Of a stretch of 64,000 bases of DNA, positions 32,100 to 44,908 are shown piece by piece. Below the pieces are notes generated by a model, which had not been told where the DNA came from, did not search any database, and saw nothing but the letters and a program-made list of their open reading frames with translations. Each line of letters opens with the position of its first letter. Position 1 is the stretch's first letter. The stretch is from Ectobius pallidus (Eukaryota > Arthropoda > Insecta > Blattodea > Ectobiidae), in the NCBI GenBank assembly GCA_964059195.1, contig CAXKWD010000007.1:62434705-62498704 (forward strand). The letters run 5' to 3'. The translations under genes and the position numbers were made by a program.

Positions 32100-33897
32100 G
32101 ATTAATATAAATATAATTACATTTCAATACACAGTGTACTACAAATGAAAAATCTGAATTTGTGAGTACAATGTATATAAAAATAATTTTTCAGCATTAA
32201 CCAGTAGTTTAAAATAGCATTTACAACAACAACAAATAGAATAAATTGGATTGAAAACATTGAAAGACCAGATCAAATTTAGATTGTGCTATTAATATTA
32301 AATAATATTTTTTTGATTTTCCTCTTAAAATGTTTAAGATTGTAATTTACATATTCAGGGTACTCAGCAATAAAATTGTAGTTTTGACCATGGTTGGTCG
32401 TCTTACATTTTGATTCAGCGAAACGAAAGATGGCGTTTCTTATTGTATTTTGACAATGACTATAGGAAATAAATTTAGGTATGTTTTATGGTATATTAAT
32501 AATTTTGACTTATACAGCTGTTCGAATTTCATAACATTGAATTCAACATATAATAGTTTTGATGGGTAATCAATAGCTTTATTTAAACAAATTTTTATTA
32601 TTCTCTTTTGAAGTAAAATTAATTTTGTACAAATGGTCTTATAAACGCCACCCCAGCCAATAATTCCGTATTGATTAACGATTCAACTTGTGCTAAATAT
32701 ATTGACCGTAATGTAGAAATTGGAAGTAAATTTCGAAGGATAACAAATTTGTAAATAGTCTTCCGTATTTTATTTGTGATATATGCAATATTCTTATCCC
32801 ATTTGAGATGTATATCAATAATAATTCCTAAGTATTTAACTTCAGAAGATTCTTTTAAACAAGGGCAATTGCACATTTGCTTAGAATTATATAAGGTTTC
32901 ATGCAATTTTATATTTAAAGCTGGGTTAGGTTTGGCTTTTACTACTGAATATAAAGCTTATAAAAGTTGGTTTGAGATATTCAAAGATAATAAGTTTGAA
33001 TCGAACCATTTTTTAATTATTTTAAGGCTTGATTGGCGTTTCATATGTTTCATTCCAATTTTTACCGCTAATTATTGCTACCGTGTCATCAGCATATGCA
33101 TACAAACTGCAATTGAAATTTGACAAATCAAGTGTCATTAATTTGTCAATGTATAGTAGAAATAAATTGGACCTAAAACAGTACCTTGTAATATTCCTAT
33201 ATTAAGTTCTCTATTATCACTATAATAGTTCTGTAATTTAACTATCACTTAAGTAAGACCGAAATAGTTCTAATGCATTTCCTCTTATGCCGTAGCACTT
33301 TAGCTTTTCTAATAATATATCATGGTTAACAGTGTCAAATGCCTTTTTTTAAATCAAGAAATATTCCTAAACATTTATGCCCAGTATCTAAATTATTCAT
33401 GACTTTGGATGTAACTTGGAAGATCCCCCGATTTATAGACCGGAATAACTACAGATCTCTTTAATAACCTTGGAAATATTAAACATAAATTTAAGATATG
33501 AGTAAGCGGTGTAGATATGTGGTCAGCGACAGTTTTTAGAGTTTTTGTTGTTAAAGTATCATATCCAGGTGATGTATTATTTTTTAGATTTTTTATGATT
33601 GATACTAACTCATTTTTCGTTGTAGGATATAAAAATAAGGATGATGGCAATATATTACCTTCTTGGAACTCGTCTTTATTTAATATTTGTTAGTCAATTT
33701 CCGCTCCTATTTTAGAAAAATAGCTATTCAATTCTGTAGCAATATCTTGTTCATTTTTTAATAATATATCATCTCGTGATAAAATTTCCCTAATAGAGTT
33801 TACACCTTTATAATTACTGTCAGTAGCTTCATTTATGGTTTGCCATAATTTTCTAGGATTTGTAACATCGAGTTTTAGTTGCTGAGTAATACATTAT
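32100..33897 (-). pseudogene. LINE reverse transcriptase remnant (Jockey/CR1-like)
   Basis: Three minus-strand pieces in the right order. Near 33890-33660 there are bits of the linker (NPRKLW, ATELNSYF). 33650-33393 has KNLKNNTSPGYDTLTTKTLK and SVVIPVYKSGD, the start of the RT. 32906-32619 has SSEVKYLGIIID and LKWDKNI, the block after the catalytic centre. The YADD region between (33390-32910) is shattered by stops and frameshifts. Old and non-functional. Confidence 0.7.
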
Positions 33898-36800
33898 TTT
33901 TGCTTTCTTTATAATCAGAGTTAGTAAATTCCTGTATTTTTTATATATATACCTTAATTGCCAGGGGTAGTGGGATAGGGGGTTGAAGGAGATTTGACAT
34001 TTACTACCTAGTGTGGTTGACGAGGGTAGGATTAAGGATTTATTACCTTCAGTTGCATGACTGAATATGAAAACTACCTTACGGAACTCCCTTTCGGCTC
34101 CTAACGGCGCTGTTCGTGTATCTGAATGCTGCTTTAGGCGGTTGCCGCCTGCGGTTCCTTTGGACGTGGCCACAAAAGTGCGTTGGAGCGAGTTTGCTAT
34201 CATTACATATTTGCAAGATATTGAAGTGCGGATATTCACACTTGTTACTGTAGACGTTACTGAAGGATTTTCAGGTCTTGTTCCAATCTTCAGTCCATCC
34301 CTTATTGGTCCAGCCGATTTTTGTGTCGAAAGTAATTTGGAAGAAGCTGAATTTTATATTATATAATAGACTACAACAAAAGACTTGTTCTTGAAAAAGT
34401 CCTTGCATCTTACCCTTGGAGTATTGTGTAAAAAACTGAACAATAATAATCACCAATAATAAGTTTCCGCCCGAATCCAAAAACAAAACGATGCAAATTG
34501 GAAACGTTTAGAGATAGCATCAAGATATTCATGCCATATATTCATGTGAGAATATGTGTACACAAAATGATGGTTCTAACCTCATTAGTTGAACATTTTT
34601 CAAATTTTGCATTACTTTTTCCATAAAGCGGACGTCTGGTCACAGTAAAGTAAATCGCCTTTATTATTATCGTCAAACTTTCCACTTGTGGATAAAACTG
34701 CTTGTACTCACTATTGCCATAAATTATTATTATCTTTTTGCATTTTATGTCAGTCTGTAGGAAATACCATTGCATTCGAGTTTATTGTGCTGTCACAAGT
34801 AAAACTTATTAAGTGTATATCTGGGGAAACTATAGTTATTTTTTATTTATTTTAAACAGTAATTATGTTATCACTCTAAGGATGGAAAAGTTCATTAACT
34901 TGACAGTTTTGATATTTTATTGATTTTGTTTTTGTGAATAATAATTATTCACTATCAAGTATTTGCTCATACGCTTTCTAAGGACAAGTAATTAAAAATT
35001 AGTGACATATTATTGTAATTCTGCTTAGATATATACAGAGAAAAGGAAAACTTACGATCCTACTGTTCCTTACTATCTTCAAAAGTAGAACCTTTCCTCT
35101 ATTACAGTGATATGCTTGAAGGTCGTAGCCAGAGGTAACCATAAACTGTTAACAATAGTACACAATAGTTACCTCAGCGATGTAGTTCTTTCTACAAAAT
35201 TCAAGGATCTGAAGATGACAAAACTATTTGTCGAAATGCATCATCTCTCTCCAAGTAACTTATAACTACAAACAACATAGTTGGGATTGCTACGAAAAAA
35301 ACCTGAAAACCTACGCATCGTATAAAATCTCCTCCAGATCATCATACAATACATTAGTTAGCATTTCAACAGAATCTAGTTTTACTTAGTTCGCAGGCTT
35401 CCACGGCATGTGTTATTCATAAAGCGATTCTTTCTCAGAAGAAGGACACGATATGATGTCGGAAACGTCAGAAGACACCAAAAACACGACGCGGCCCAAC
35501 CCGGATAGCAATTACTTTCACTTTATGAATAGTTTTACTTGTTGCTGAATAGAATCAGCTCATAGAATACGACACCTATTGATAAAATAGGAATGTTTTT
35601 TGATTTATGCATAAACACAAGACCATTATCATCATATGTTATAGGATACTTCTATTTTTACACGGTGTTTTTTACTGGACTATTCCATTCTACATGGCTA
35701 TTTTTACATGGTGTTTTTAATGAACTAATCCATTCTACATTACTAACATATATGACTGATTTAGTATTTTTAACGATAGGTTTATATTAATGTGTACACT
35801 TTGAACAAGTGTCTTTGTAAATACATTTTAATATTTTAATGCAAAGTGTCAACCTTTTAATATCTCTGCTGTTTATCTGTAAATATGTTTTAATTTTATA
35901 ACGTGTAGCAGGTCAGTTCATATAGGCTTATATAAAATAAGGAATTAAATACAAGAAAATACATTTCACGGACAATATTTGAACTTCCCGCAACATTATC
36001 GACTATTAAAAACTACCATTACGCCTAGACTATTACAATGACCATAAAACAAATTACATGACGAGACAGATGACATTTACACGGACAATTTGATATGCAA
36101 CACGACCATCTGAATCAAAAGACATTACCGGCAATTAGGCCTACAAATAATTAATCAAACGATTAATTATTAACACGACAACCTAGAAAATGACATCATT
36201 CAACGCGTAATCAAGAAAGCTATACAACTACACTTATTACAGACAATAGTGACAAATACTTTATAAATTATTAAACTAAATAGAGGGATACAATGTATTA
36301 GAGGCGGTACTCTTCTGTCTGGAAAGACCCTTGACGCCACCACTTGGCTTGACGTTTGACAGATAGGTTCCTCCCCAAACCTCACTCCACTTTAACGACA
36401 AATATTTAAAACCATAGCAGAAGACTTAGCTAATTCCCAATCACAAGAGACAAAGCTACCTGACAGAACCAATGGAAATGCAAGAATATTTTAACACAGA
36501 AACATATTAACAGAAACATGAGCAACGGACGCGGACTTGAAGACACTGATCGAGAAGATACGGACGTTATTTTGTAGACGAAACAGGAGTTAGAAATATT
36601 GACTTTTATACAGTGAAATAGTGACGAATACGAATATTGTTTTTATACCGACTTTTCAAGTAATACGGTCGAGGATAGAAATTTATATAACGAAATAAGA
36701 AAGATTATATATATTAATTTTTATATTGTGAAGTGAAAAGAATATATACCGCCATAAGATAAATAACTTAAATTCCTGCGATAAAACGTGCAGATGTTAT

Positions 36801-37714
36801 GAGAACAATAAATAACCTAAAGTGATTTTGGCGACGACGAAGTGAATAGATAAAGACATTATTTAAAGTAACTGTATTCTTCCTCCCGACATATTACGAT
36901 AATTACAGACTAAGCGACAAAATTAAGAACAAAATAAACTTACAAATATTATTATTCAAGTACATAACTAATTGACATTATTTTACTACCCAGCATTCCC
37001 TAATCTTATATCCTATATTAACTTCTTCGAGCACGGCCCTAGAAAGAACTCTCGCTCTACCCACTGATAAAGCACTAGCTGGACATTATATTTATTTTAT
37101 AATAATATAATAATAAAGAAGACAGGTGCCCACATAAATCGACACCCACCTTAACCAACGGTTATAAATTGGTCACCCAACTCTAGGCCAATTCAACGAC
37201 CCCCTAGCGATCGGTCATAAATGCACATGTCCAACAATTTAACTTGCATAAGATACATAATAAATATTGTGCAAAAAATCCTGTAATTTTCGAAGCAATC
37301 CCAAAATCATTCGACGGTTTTTGTAGGTTACATATTTTTTGAGGGTAGGCTATAAGGTGGATAACAGCTCTTTAAATTTCATTCATTTTAATTGAGTACT
37401 ACATGATTACTGTTATAAACAGAAGGTATATTACTGTGAAAAATTAGCGGAGTTCTTGATACTGAATTTTGTGAAATATTGACATATTTTAAGAATTTCA
37501 AGTTGCAATACAATTAGCTTTGACAAATAACACTATTCCTTCACGTATGGTTACAAACCACACCGTTAAACTGAGCGTGATAGCCGACATGGCAACGTCT
37601 TTGACTGGTATTTTGGAGGTCCCATGTTCAAATCCCGGAGCCTGCCATTTTGACTTGGATTTTTTATTTTATTTTATTTTTATGTGAGTGTGCGACTGTC
37701 AAGATATCACAAGT
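33898..37714. other. Unassigned stretch with a hammerhead-like motif
   Basis: 33898-33960 still encodes a LINE-like KKYRNLLTLIIKKAK segment on the minus strand. 34060-34200 is less AT-rich but has no motif. At 35209-35236 CTGAAGATGACA...TGTCGAAA resembles a degenerate hammerhead core. 35435-35520 has a GACGCGGCCCAACCCGG block of the kind often seen with retroelements. No gene can be supported. Confidence 0.35.
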
Positions 37715-38039
37715 GTGCTGCTGACAGGCCAGTCAATAGAGGTATTGTATGATGCAAAAGGTGGTGTAGAAGATTTAATTTTTTTAACTTGTATATATGG
37801 ATACAAACATGCAAAAAACAAAAATGCTAACACGGGCGATCCCGGAAAAACTTTTGGCAGCAAAAAAACCCTCGAATTTTAGAACGTTTTTTGTTTTTCG
37901 GATATAACTCCTAAACGGTGCATCTTATTTAAAAGGTTGCTATGTAACTAATTAAAGAACATTAAATTCTTCGTCGAATGAGTACCCCAACGTAATAATT
38001 CGGTTAGATGGTACGGTCGAAAGCCATGGGTAAAGATCG

Positions 38040-38378
38040 ACGATTTTTTCCAACTATGACTATTTCCTCTCCAATTATCGTGACATTTTCGTGCTCCTTG
38101 GCCTTGAAAATGGTGGTGTTAACAATGAGAGGGTCAGCATCTTCTTAGGCCTGACTGACTTCGAAGTGGCTTTTCAGGACTTCAATGAGACGACATTTAT
38201 TTTGTTCGTTGACCAAAACCGTTTCCTGAGCGATTTGGTTAATTGTACTTACAACAAAGATTATTTCGGGGGATTGGTGAATCTTCATCCGTCACAATCA
38301 TTTGGATCTTTTGGTGCCACTCTGAGCAGGGTATCTATCGAACACAATGACAATATTCGTGGACCCATAGTGTATTTT
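38040..38378 (-). pseudogene. Decayed fragment of an arthropod 'DAD...LIV' protein family
   Basis: One minus-strand frame with three stops reads NIVIVFDRYPAQSGTKRSK, later PEIIFVVSTINQIAQETVLV, NEQNKCRLIEVLKSHFEVSQ and EDADPLIVNTTIFKAKEHEN, ending TIIGEEIVIVG. I recognise the order FDGY...STK...NK..FI..L...DAD.LIV..A.....V.VVGED.D from large uncharacterised arthropod proteins that often carry a C-terminal cysteine-rich CXC tail. This is family knowledge from memory and is not verified here. The usual GEDxD acidic pair is GEEIV here. Stops make it non-functional. Confidence 0.55.
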
Positions 38379-38650
38379 TAGAAAAGAGGAGTAGCTCTTA
38401 CCAATGGTTGCGAAGGAGGCATTGCGTGACCAAACGATTTTATGAAGCAGATAGCCTCCATCCACTACTGCGAAATACTGTCACTCTTCTGTAGCATTGG
38501 AGAGGAGCGGGATGAATGCTGCGTACATAGACACTAAACACTAGACATACACTAAATATAGTGATAATATTTAAATTATTCTTAAATAATATTATTATAA
38601 TAATGTTAAAATTATAATTATTATGATTATTGTGATGATTATTATTGCTA

Positions 38651-38652
<2 letters not shown>

Positions 38653-38710
<58 letters not shown>
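38653..38710 (+). repeat. (ATT)n microsatellite
   Basis: Perfect ATT run flanked by imperfect AT-rich repeats to about 38790; open frames of poly-Ile are artefacts. Confidence 0.95.
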
Positions 38711-38711
<1 letters not shown>

Positions 38712-39420
38712 CATTACTTTATCAATATCATTATTGCTAATATTTTTATTATTAATTATTATTTATTATTTAAATATTATTATTATTTTTGTACATAGAG
38801 GGCGCAGAATTTGATGCTCTACAACTTTTATTCTAATGAGTTTTTCTCTTAAGAGTACTCATTTCCAACCTGCAGACTCATATATAGTACTATATTTCAG
38901 TTTTGACGAAGCTGGAAAAAATCGTTGATTTTTTATCGTGGTTTTCGAGCATACCACCCAACCGAATTATTACATTGTGGTACTCATTCGACGCAGAATT
39001 TAATGTTATTTAATTAGTTGAATAGTAACTTTTAAATAATATACACCGTTTAGGAGTTATATGCGAAAAAAAAACATCCTAAAATTCGAGGGTTTTTTGC
39101 TGCCAAAAGTTCCGAGGTCGTCTGTGTTAGCATATTTGTTTTTACATGTTTGTATCCATATATACAAGTTAAAAAATAAAAGCTTCTACACCACCTTTTG
39201 CAACATACACCCCTGTTTTGATCCTTTACGGTCTGGCCTATGATGCTGGACGATTTTAATCTGATTAAAAATATATTTTCTGCATATCGTAATTGCAATT
39301 ATAATTGATTCAACAAAAGCATTCTGTCACTTTGTTGCATCAGTTTACCTGATTTTATTTTTAATAACTACCGGTAATATTTGTGTGAGTGTGTTTATGA
39401 GAGGAACCAAGAGTGATAGT

Positions 39421-39553
39421 AACTAACTAACTCCGTGGCGCTAACATCCCAGGAGGGACAAGACCTACCACTGACCGCTGCGTCATCTACCATAGGCAGA
39501 CGGCAGGATTGGGAAGCATGTGGTCAGCATGCCGACACCCACGGCCGTTAATG
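39421..39553 (-). mobile_element. SINE family B, 5'-truncated copy
   Basis: The minus strand reads GTGTCGGCATGCTGACCACATG, TGCCTATGGTAGATGA and a TTAG-repeat tail, like 24317-24627. The 12-base duplication AAGAGTGATAGT flanks it (39409-39420 and 39554-39565). It was inserted into the gag remnant's flank. Confidence 0.8.
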
Positions 39554-39565
39554 AAGAGTGATAGT

Positions 39566-40335
39566 AGCGAATGTAATTTACCCAACAAGTTTTCCATTTG
39601 ATTTTCATTGTTTTTTGGTTTGTTTGTTTGCTTCTGAATATAATTTTTGGCTGAGGTGATATTTGTAGAAAAAATTGTTTTTCAGATGCCACGTTAATTC
39701 TAGGTGGCGGAGTGCAAGTGGTATTCGTATCATCTGAATTTTTTCTTTGGAAACAGTTTGAATTTTGAAGTTTCACATGAACTGTACAGCCTTTATAACT
39801 AGCAGTGTTATAGTTGACGCACACTGGGTGTGCATTGCTGGGCTTTTTACATTCTGCATTTAACGCAGCGAACTCTTTTTTGACAATAATTTGTACTATG
39901 CCCATGTTCTTGGCAATTGTAGCAGTGAGTGACCCGACGCTTTGGTTTAGGATGTTCCCCTTTTATAACTGCAAGGTACAATCTTGTTACTTCATAAAGT
40001 TTCTCATTATTAGGATTTGGTTTGAGGTCTACGAAAAATAGTGGAAAGGATTCTTCGTAACTGGGTGGTAAACAGGGACCATCTGTGTAGGTGAATAGCC
40101 TAATTAATCAGTTCATTCATTACAATTGCCATATCTCATGTAGTATGTAATCCTCGGATAACTATTCTGAAATTACGATCCTGCTTCTTTTGGTTAGGGT
40201 GGTACTCAGCTTTGTTTGTTTCGAAATATTTAAAGTCCTTTCTATAACCTTCTACTGATTCGAAACAGAATTTAACTTCCTGATTTGCAACTGTAGTTTG
40301 CTTGAAATTTCCCACTGCTTGACTGTTTACTTTAC
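39566..40335 (-). pseudogene. Jockey-like gag (ORF1) remnant
   Basis: In pieces on the minus strand: VEGYRKDFKYFETNKAEYHP, NFRIVIRGLH, then RRVTHCYNCQEHGHSTNYCQ followed by KRVRCVKC, a CCHC zinc knuckle, then SYKGCTVHVKLQ, the typical Jockey-clade gag ending. It would be the RNA-binding protein of a Jockey-like LINE. Several frameshifts and stops. Confidence 0.7.
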
Positions 40336-40338
40336 TTA

Positions 40339-40896
40339 CTTAAGTCGGTCCTCTTCTACCTTGCGGTGTTGAGATTTTCCAGAGGGTCCTCCAGCGAGTT
40401 CTGCCTTGGGTCAATCCCTTCGCGCTCCTTCACTCTCCGTCCCTGCCTTTACATCTTCTTCCCATGTTCTTCTGGGTTTCCCGCGCGGTCTTACTCCTTG
40501 CATTCTGGCATCAAAACTTATTTAGCCATTCGGTTGTCATCCATTCTTTGGACGTGTCCAAACCTTCGTAACTGGCTCTATTCAATTTTTTTGAGTACAG
40601 GTAAGACATCAAGGTTAGTTCTAATTGTTTGGTTCCTGATTCTGTCCCTTCTTGTTTTCTCCTCTATTTTATGGAGAAATCGCAGTTCTGATGCCTGAAT
40701 TCTACCCCGATACTTACTGGTCAGTGTCCAGGTCTCACAGCCATAGAGCAGGATAGATATATCACTTTGTATACACGAAGTTTCGTAGATTTAGTCACAG
40801 ATGGATTGTTGAGAAAATCTCTCTTCAGTGCATTGAAGAGCCGCCCTGAAGTTTGAGATCGACTTGGCTCATTAAAGCCTGCAAAACTATATTCAT
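40339..40896 (-). pseudogene. LINE RT C-terminal remnant with AAGT-type tail
   Basis: The minus strand encodes LYGCETWTLTSKYRGRIQAS, ELRFLHKI, QLRRFGHVQRMDDNR and GNPEEHGK, in two frames with stops. The 3' side ends in ACTTACTTAAGT on the plus strand, again an AAGT-like tail, but the sequence differs from copies A-C. The R1/I-like LINE next door inserted into it. Confidence 0.7.
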
Positions 40897-40927
40897 ATTG
40901 CCGATTTTTTTTTTTTTTTTATTATTA

Positions 40928-40991
<64 letters not shown>

Positions 40992-41194
40992 TTGTGGCTT
41001 CAATGGGCATGCCCCATCGCGAGTTCGCGATACTACATACCTTGTAGAAATCTACTTTTATTATTTATACGACTTATTCTTATATTTTTATTTTAACCTC
41101 TCCCAGTTGGGCTTGTCCCCAGTTTATTTGTTAAGCACTATTTATCACTTCACTGTGTCACTTCCACTGTCTGGTTAATAGCACTTAGCACGGA

Positions 41195-44100
41195 TTATTT
41201 TAATTCTCCAAAGTTTATACTCTGAATGAATGTCTTAAAAGTTCTAAGATTGCTTGAGAGTAACTGTTCTTTAGACACTGGCCATTTGTAGCGTTTTGAT
41301 TCGATAGCTGTCTTCATGATGTCTCTTTGTTGTTTAAGTTTGTGGCACCGATATATCAGATGTTCTACTGTTTGTTCTTCTTGTAAGCAGATGCAAGTAG
41401 GATCCTGTATTATTCCAAGCCGGTGTAAATATGATTTCGTTAATCCATGCCCCGTAATAATAGCTGTTAGTGCGAAATTTAAATTGATCCGTGTTTTCAT
41501 TCTTTGGACGACTGATGGAATGAACTCTCTGCAGGCTGTTCCCTTAGGTGTGTTGGACCACTCTTCTTGCCACTTCTGGAGCCCTTGTTCTTTAATTTCA
41601 TGAACAATTGTTGTTTTAGATTTTTTGCTTTATGCATAGTCCATAACGTTATCTAGTGCGGCTTCCCTGGCTAGCTTGTCGGCTAATTCATTCCCGACAT
41701 ATCCAACATGTGCTTTGATCCAAGCGAAATGTATAGTCCATTTCTGTTCTTTGAGGCTTCTGATTTTATTTTGAATTTCTTCTACTATGTAATTGTGCTT
41801 CGAATTGTTTCGGATTAGATCTAAAGAAATTTTGCTGTCTGTATGTACTGCAGTAATTCTTTCCTCTGTAGTTATGTTCATGTCCTCAAGTGCTGCCAGT
41901 GCTTTAAGAATTGCAACTTGTTCTGCCCTAGTTGTTTGAGCACCTATCATGCAATTTAGCTTTGATTCTGCTTATGATCTCTCCTTGTTTAAATATTACG
42001 GCAGCTGCTCCTACTTTTCCCTGAATTTTGCTTCCATCCGTGAAGATTTCTATATCATAACATTTGCCTTCATTAACTTCATCGAGAGTTATTCTGTCAG
42101 CTGGATGGGGCCAATTTGCTAATTGTAGAGGTGCATCATAATCCACAGATTCTGGTGTCATTCCGTGTGTTATATTGTATATTTGTGCTGCTTCTGCAAT
42201 TGTGATATAGACAGGTTTCACTCCAGCAACGGCACATGAAGCTTCAAACGATATAGTTCTATGTGCTTTGGCTATTTTAATGTTTATAATTCTCTGAGTT
42301 CTTTGAAGCATTTTCCTATTCTTTTTCCGCTCCAGTGCCTGCTCCCAAACAGGTGATCCATATGTAAGTATAGGTGCTATTGCACCTCTGTAGATAGATC
42401 TCAGAGCTTGGTGGCCAAGACCCCACTGAAGTTTTGCAACTTTGCTCAACATGTTTATTAGGGTTAGTGCCTTCTCAGATGTGTTGCTGATATGCTTATT
42501 AAAATTAAATTTTTCGTCTAATGTTATACCGAGGTATCTGAGTTCTCTGACTTGTTCCAGTAATTTATAATTCAGATATATATTAATTGGGACGTTCCTA
42601 GCTTTCCTCCTTCTAGATATTAGTAAAACTTTTGATTTTGAATCATTGAATACCACTTTGTTTTGCTTAGCCCAGATCTCTATTTTTTTCATATCAGTAT
42701 TAGCATAGTTTTCTGCTTCTTTATTGCTGTTTCCTTTTGAAAGTAGTAACAAATCGTCAGCAAATGCCACTAGCTTAGACTGATTTGTAAGTTCCAGGTT
42801 GAGAACGGAATTGTACATTATGTTCCACAGACCTGGGCCGCAGCTCGAGCCTTGTGGACATTCCCTGGTTACCTCTTTTGTGATTTTGCATTCATTTGTT
42901 TGCAAGGTCGCTGTTCTATTGCTAAAGTAGCTTCTTGTTAGCCTGTACAAATTTTTTGGGCATTGAAATTCTTTAAGGTTAAGCAAAATGCGTGGCCACC
43001 AAGCTGCATCAAAAGCGCCACGTACATCCAAGCTAGTAACTACTACACATTTTTTGCTAGAAGGCTTTCCTCTATGAAATTTTTAACAGCCATGGCTGCG
43101 TCAACTGTTCCTTTTTGTGGTGTGAAGCCAAACTGATTTGGATTCTTCAAGTTGTTGGTGTTGATACGATGTAGTATTCTATTGATTAGCAGTTTCTCCA
43201 ACACCTTTCCTCCCACATTTAACAGACTAATCGGTCGGTACTTTGAAACTTCTTTGCTGTGTTGTTTTCCTGGTTTTACTATAGGTAAAATATTGGACTT
43301 TTTCCATTGTTTTGGGAAGCAGCCTACTTCGAGACAATTGTTATATATTGCAGTGAGCAAGGATGGAAAGCTCTTAAACACTTGAAGAAGAATTCCGCTT
43401 GTTATTCCATCTTCTCCTGGAGTCTTGTTAGGATTGAAACTAGTTATTACAGATCTTAATTCCTCTTTAGTGAATTTTTTGTCTTCCTCAGTGATCGGGG
43501 GTTCATTAGCCATTATTCTTGCGTCCCGTTGATTGTCAGTGTCCTCATCTTCTATATAATCAGGAATAAAATAGTCTAGCATATATCTCAAAGTGCTGCC
43601 TAGATCTTCCGTATATGTACCGTCTGATTTCTGTAAGGTTGTAAGAATGGTCTTATCCCTTAGTTTTCCTGAGGCGATCTTGTATACCTTATTCCAGGGG
43701 TTTGAACTATCGGCCGTAGTACAGAACAGTTTCCAAGAATTCATTTTTACAGTCTGTAGGTCGCTCTGATACTGGTGCTTTTCTGATAGATACTGTATTT
43801 TCCTTTCTTCTCTCAGGACTTCGTTATTTCTCGTCCTTTGATATCGTCGCCTCATAGCATTCACCTTATTTCTTTTTATTTGTAATTTTTCATTCCACCA
43901 TGGTACAGTCCTACCCTTTGTTACTTTTTTCTTCCTTAGAGAATAGTGAAATGCTGCTTTACATGCAGTTGTGATACAGCTGGTAAGCCTTTCTATCAAT
44001 AATTCTGTTTCTGCTAAGCTCTTGATTTTTTCACAAAGTTCGTTGTCCAAGATATGTAGTTCTTTGCCATGATATTTACAATTAAACTGTGTTACGAATT

Positions 44101-44907
44101 CTTTCCTTAGACTTTCTACAAAGCTAGGAAGATCATCATTTTTAACTAGTATCTTATACCTATGCTGTGAGAGTTATCATTTTCACAGTTCCTGGTAAGA
44201 TTACTTAATGTCACAGTATATGATATTGCTTTGTGATCGGAACAGCTTTCTATTTCACCACATCTCCAGTTTATGACCCTATTAACCATACTACCATTTG
44301 CGATCGTTAGATCTATGTTACTCTTGCCTCTATTAGACTCGAATGTTGGAAGTCCATTTGCTTCATTAACTATGAACAGATCACTACTAGTTATAAATTC
44401 TTCTAATATTTTTCCACAATGATTAGTTGTCGTATCGTGCCAAATTTTACTTCTCGCATTTGTGTCAATAGCCATTAGTACACTTGTCCCGTTTGCGTAA
44501 TTCATTATAGTTTCTATTTTGTTTATTTTTACTTCAATATCTTCTTCTATATCCCAGTACATGCTTACAATATATAATTTTCTCCAATGAGTACGAACTT
44601 CTGCAACCACACAGTCCTCATCCGAGAGCTGATTTATGATTATAATATCTAACGTGTTATTGTTAACGAGAATGGCTGCTCTTATTCTTCCATTTCCCTG
44701 TGATATAATTCTAATTGATTTCGGAACTGCTGCTGGGCTGTTGTGAATTAAGTACGGCTCCTGGACAAAAATCAAATCAAGGCTGTATTCTTCAATTTGC
44801 TGGACCATGTTACTTACTGCTGCTCGTGAATGTTGAAGATTAATCTGATGGCATTTTAGAGCTTTATTGTCTGTTGTATATTTTGTGTCTTGTTGTGGTA
44901 TATTCAT
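41195..44907 (-). pseudogene. LINE ORF2: endonuclease, reverse transcriptase, RNase H
   Basis: The ATG at 44907 follows the ORF1 stop by one base (TAA-A-ATG), favouring reinitiation. The endonuclease (to 44146) has FVQEPYL, MAIDTNARSKIWHD and SCSDHKAISYTV. The RT starts in another frame (44050-43043: WWNEKLQIKRNKVN, NPNKTPGEDGITSG, YRPISLLNVGGKVLEKLLIN) and continues in a third (43031-41928: PQGSSCGPGLWNIMYN, catalytic FADDLLLLSKG, LRYLGITLDEKFN). RNase H has IEIFTDGSKIQGKVGAAAVI, then after another shift HTDSKISLDLI and WIKAHVGYVGNELADKLARE. The C-terminus (41500-41195) has CICLQEEQTVEHLIYRCH. At least three frame changes and a stop near 41630, so inactive although all catalytic motifs remain. 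Confidence 0.85.
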
Positions 44908-44908
44908 T

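Larger units (their letters stand above)
37715..39245. mobile_element. Foldback element with about 340-base arms around a gene remnant
   Basis: 37715-38055 and 38905-39245 are inverted repeats. Shared blocks include GCAAAAGGTGGTGTAGAAG, TTGTATATATGGATACAAAC, CTCCTAAACGGTGCATC and TTCGTCGAATGAGTACC, with about 10-15 percent differences by eye. The centre (38056-38904) contains the pseudogene at 38040-38378 and an ATT microsatellite. Termini and target duplication are not resolved. The arm motif ATAACTCCTAAACGGTGCATC faintly resembles ATATCTAAACAATGGTGCATC in the arms of 57400-60945. Confidence 0.6.

Noticed and set aside
38091..38381. 96-codon plus-strand open frame in the foldback centre
   Set aside because: The opposite strand carries the recognisable protein-family remnant, so this frame is its shadow.
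40825..41010. Poly-lysine and poly-phenylalanine open frames
   Set aside because: Produced by the poly(A) tail of the LINE.
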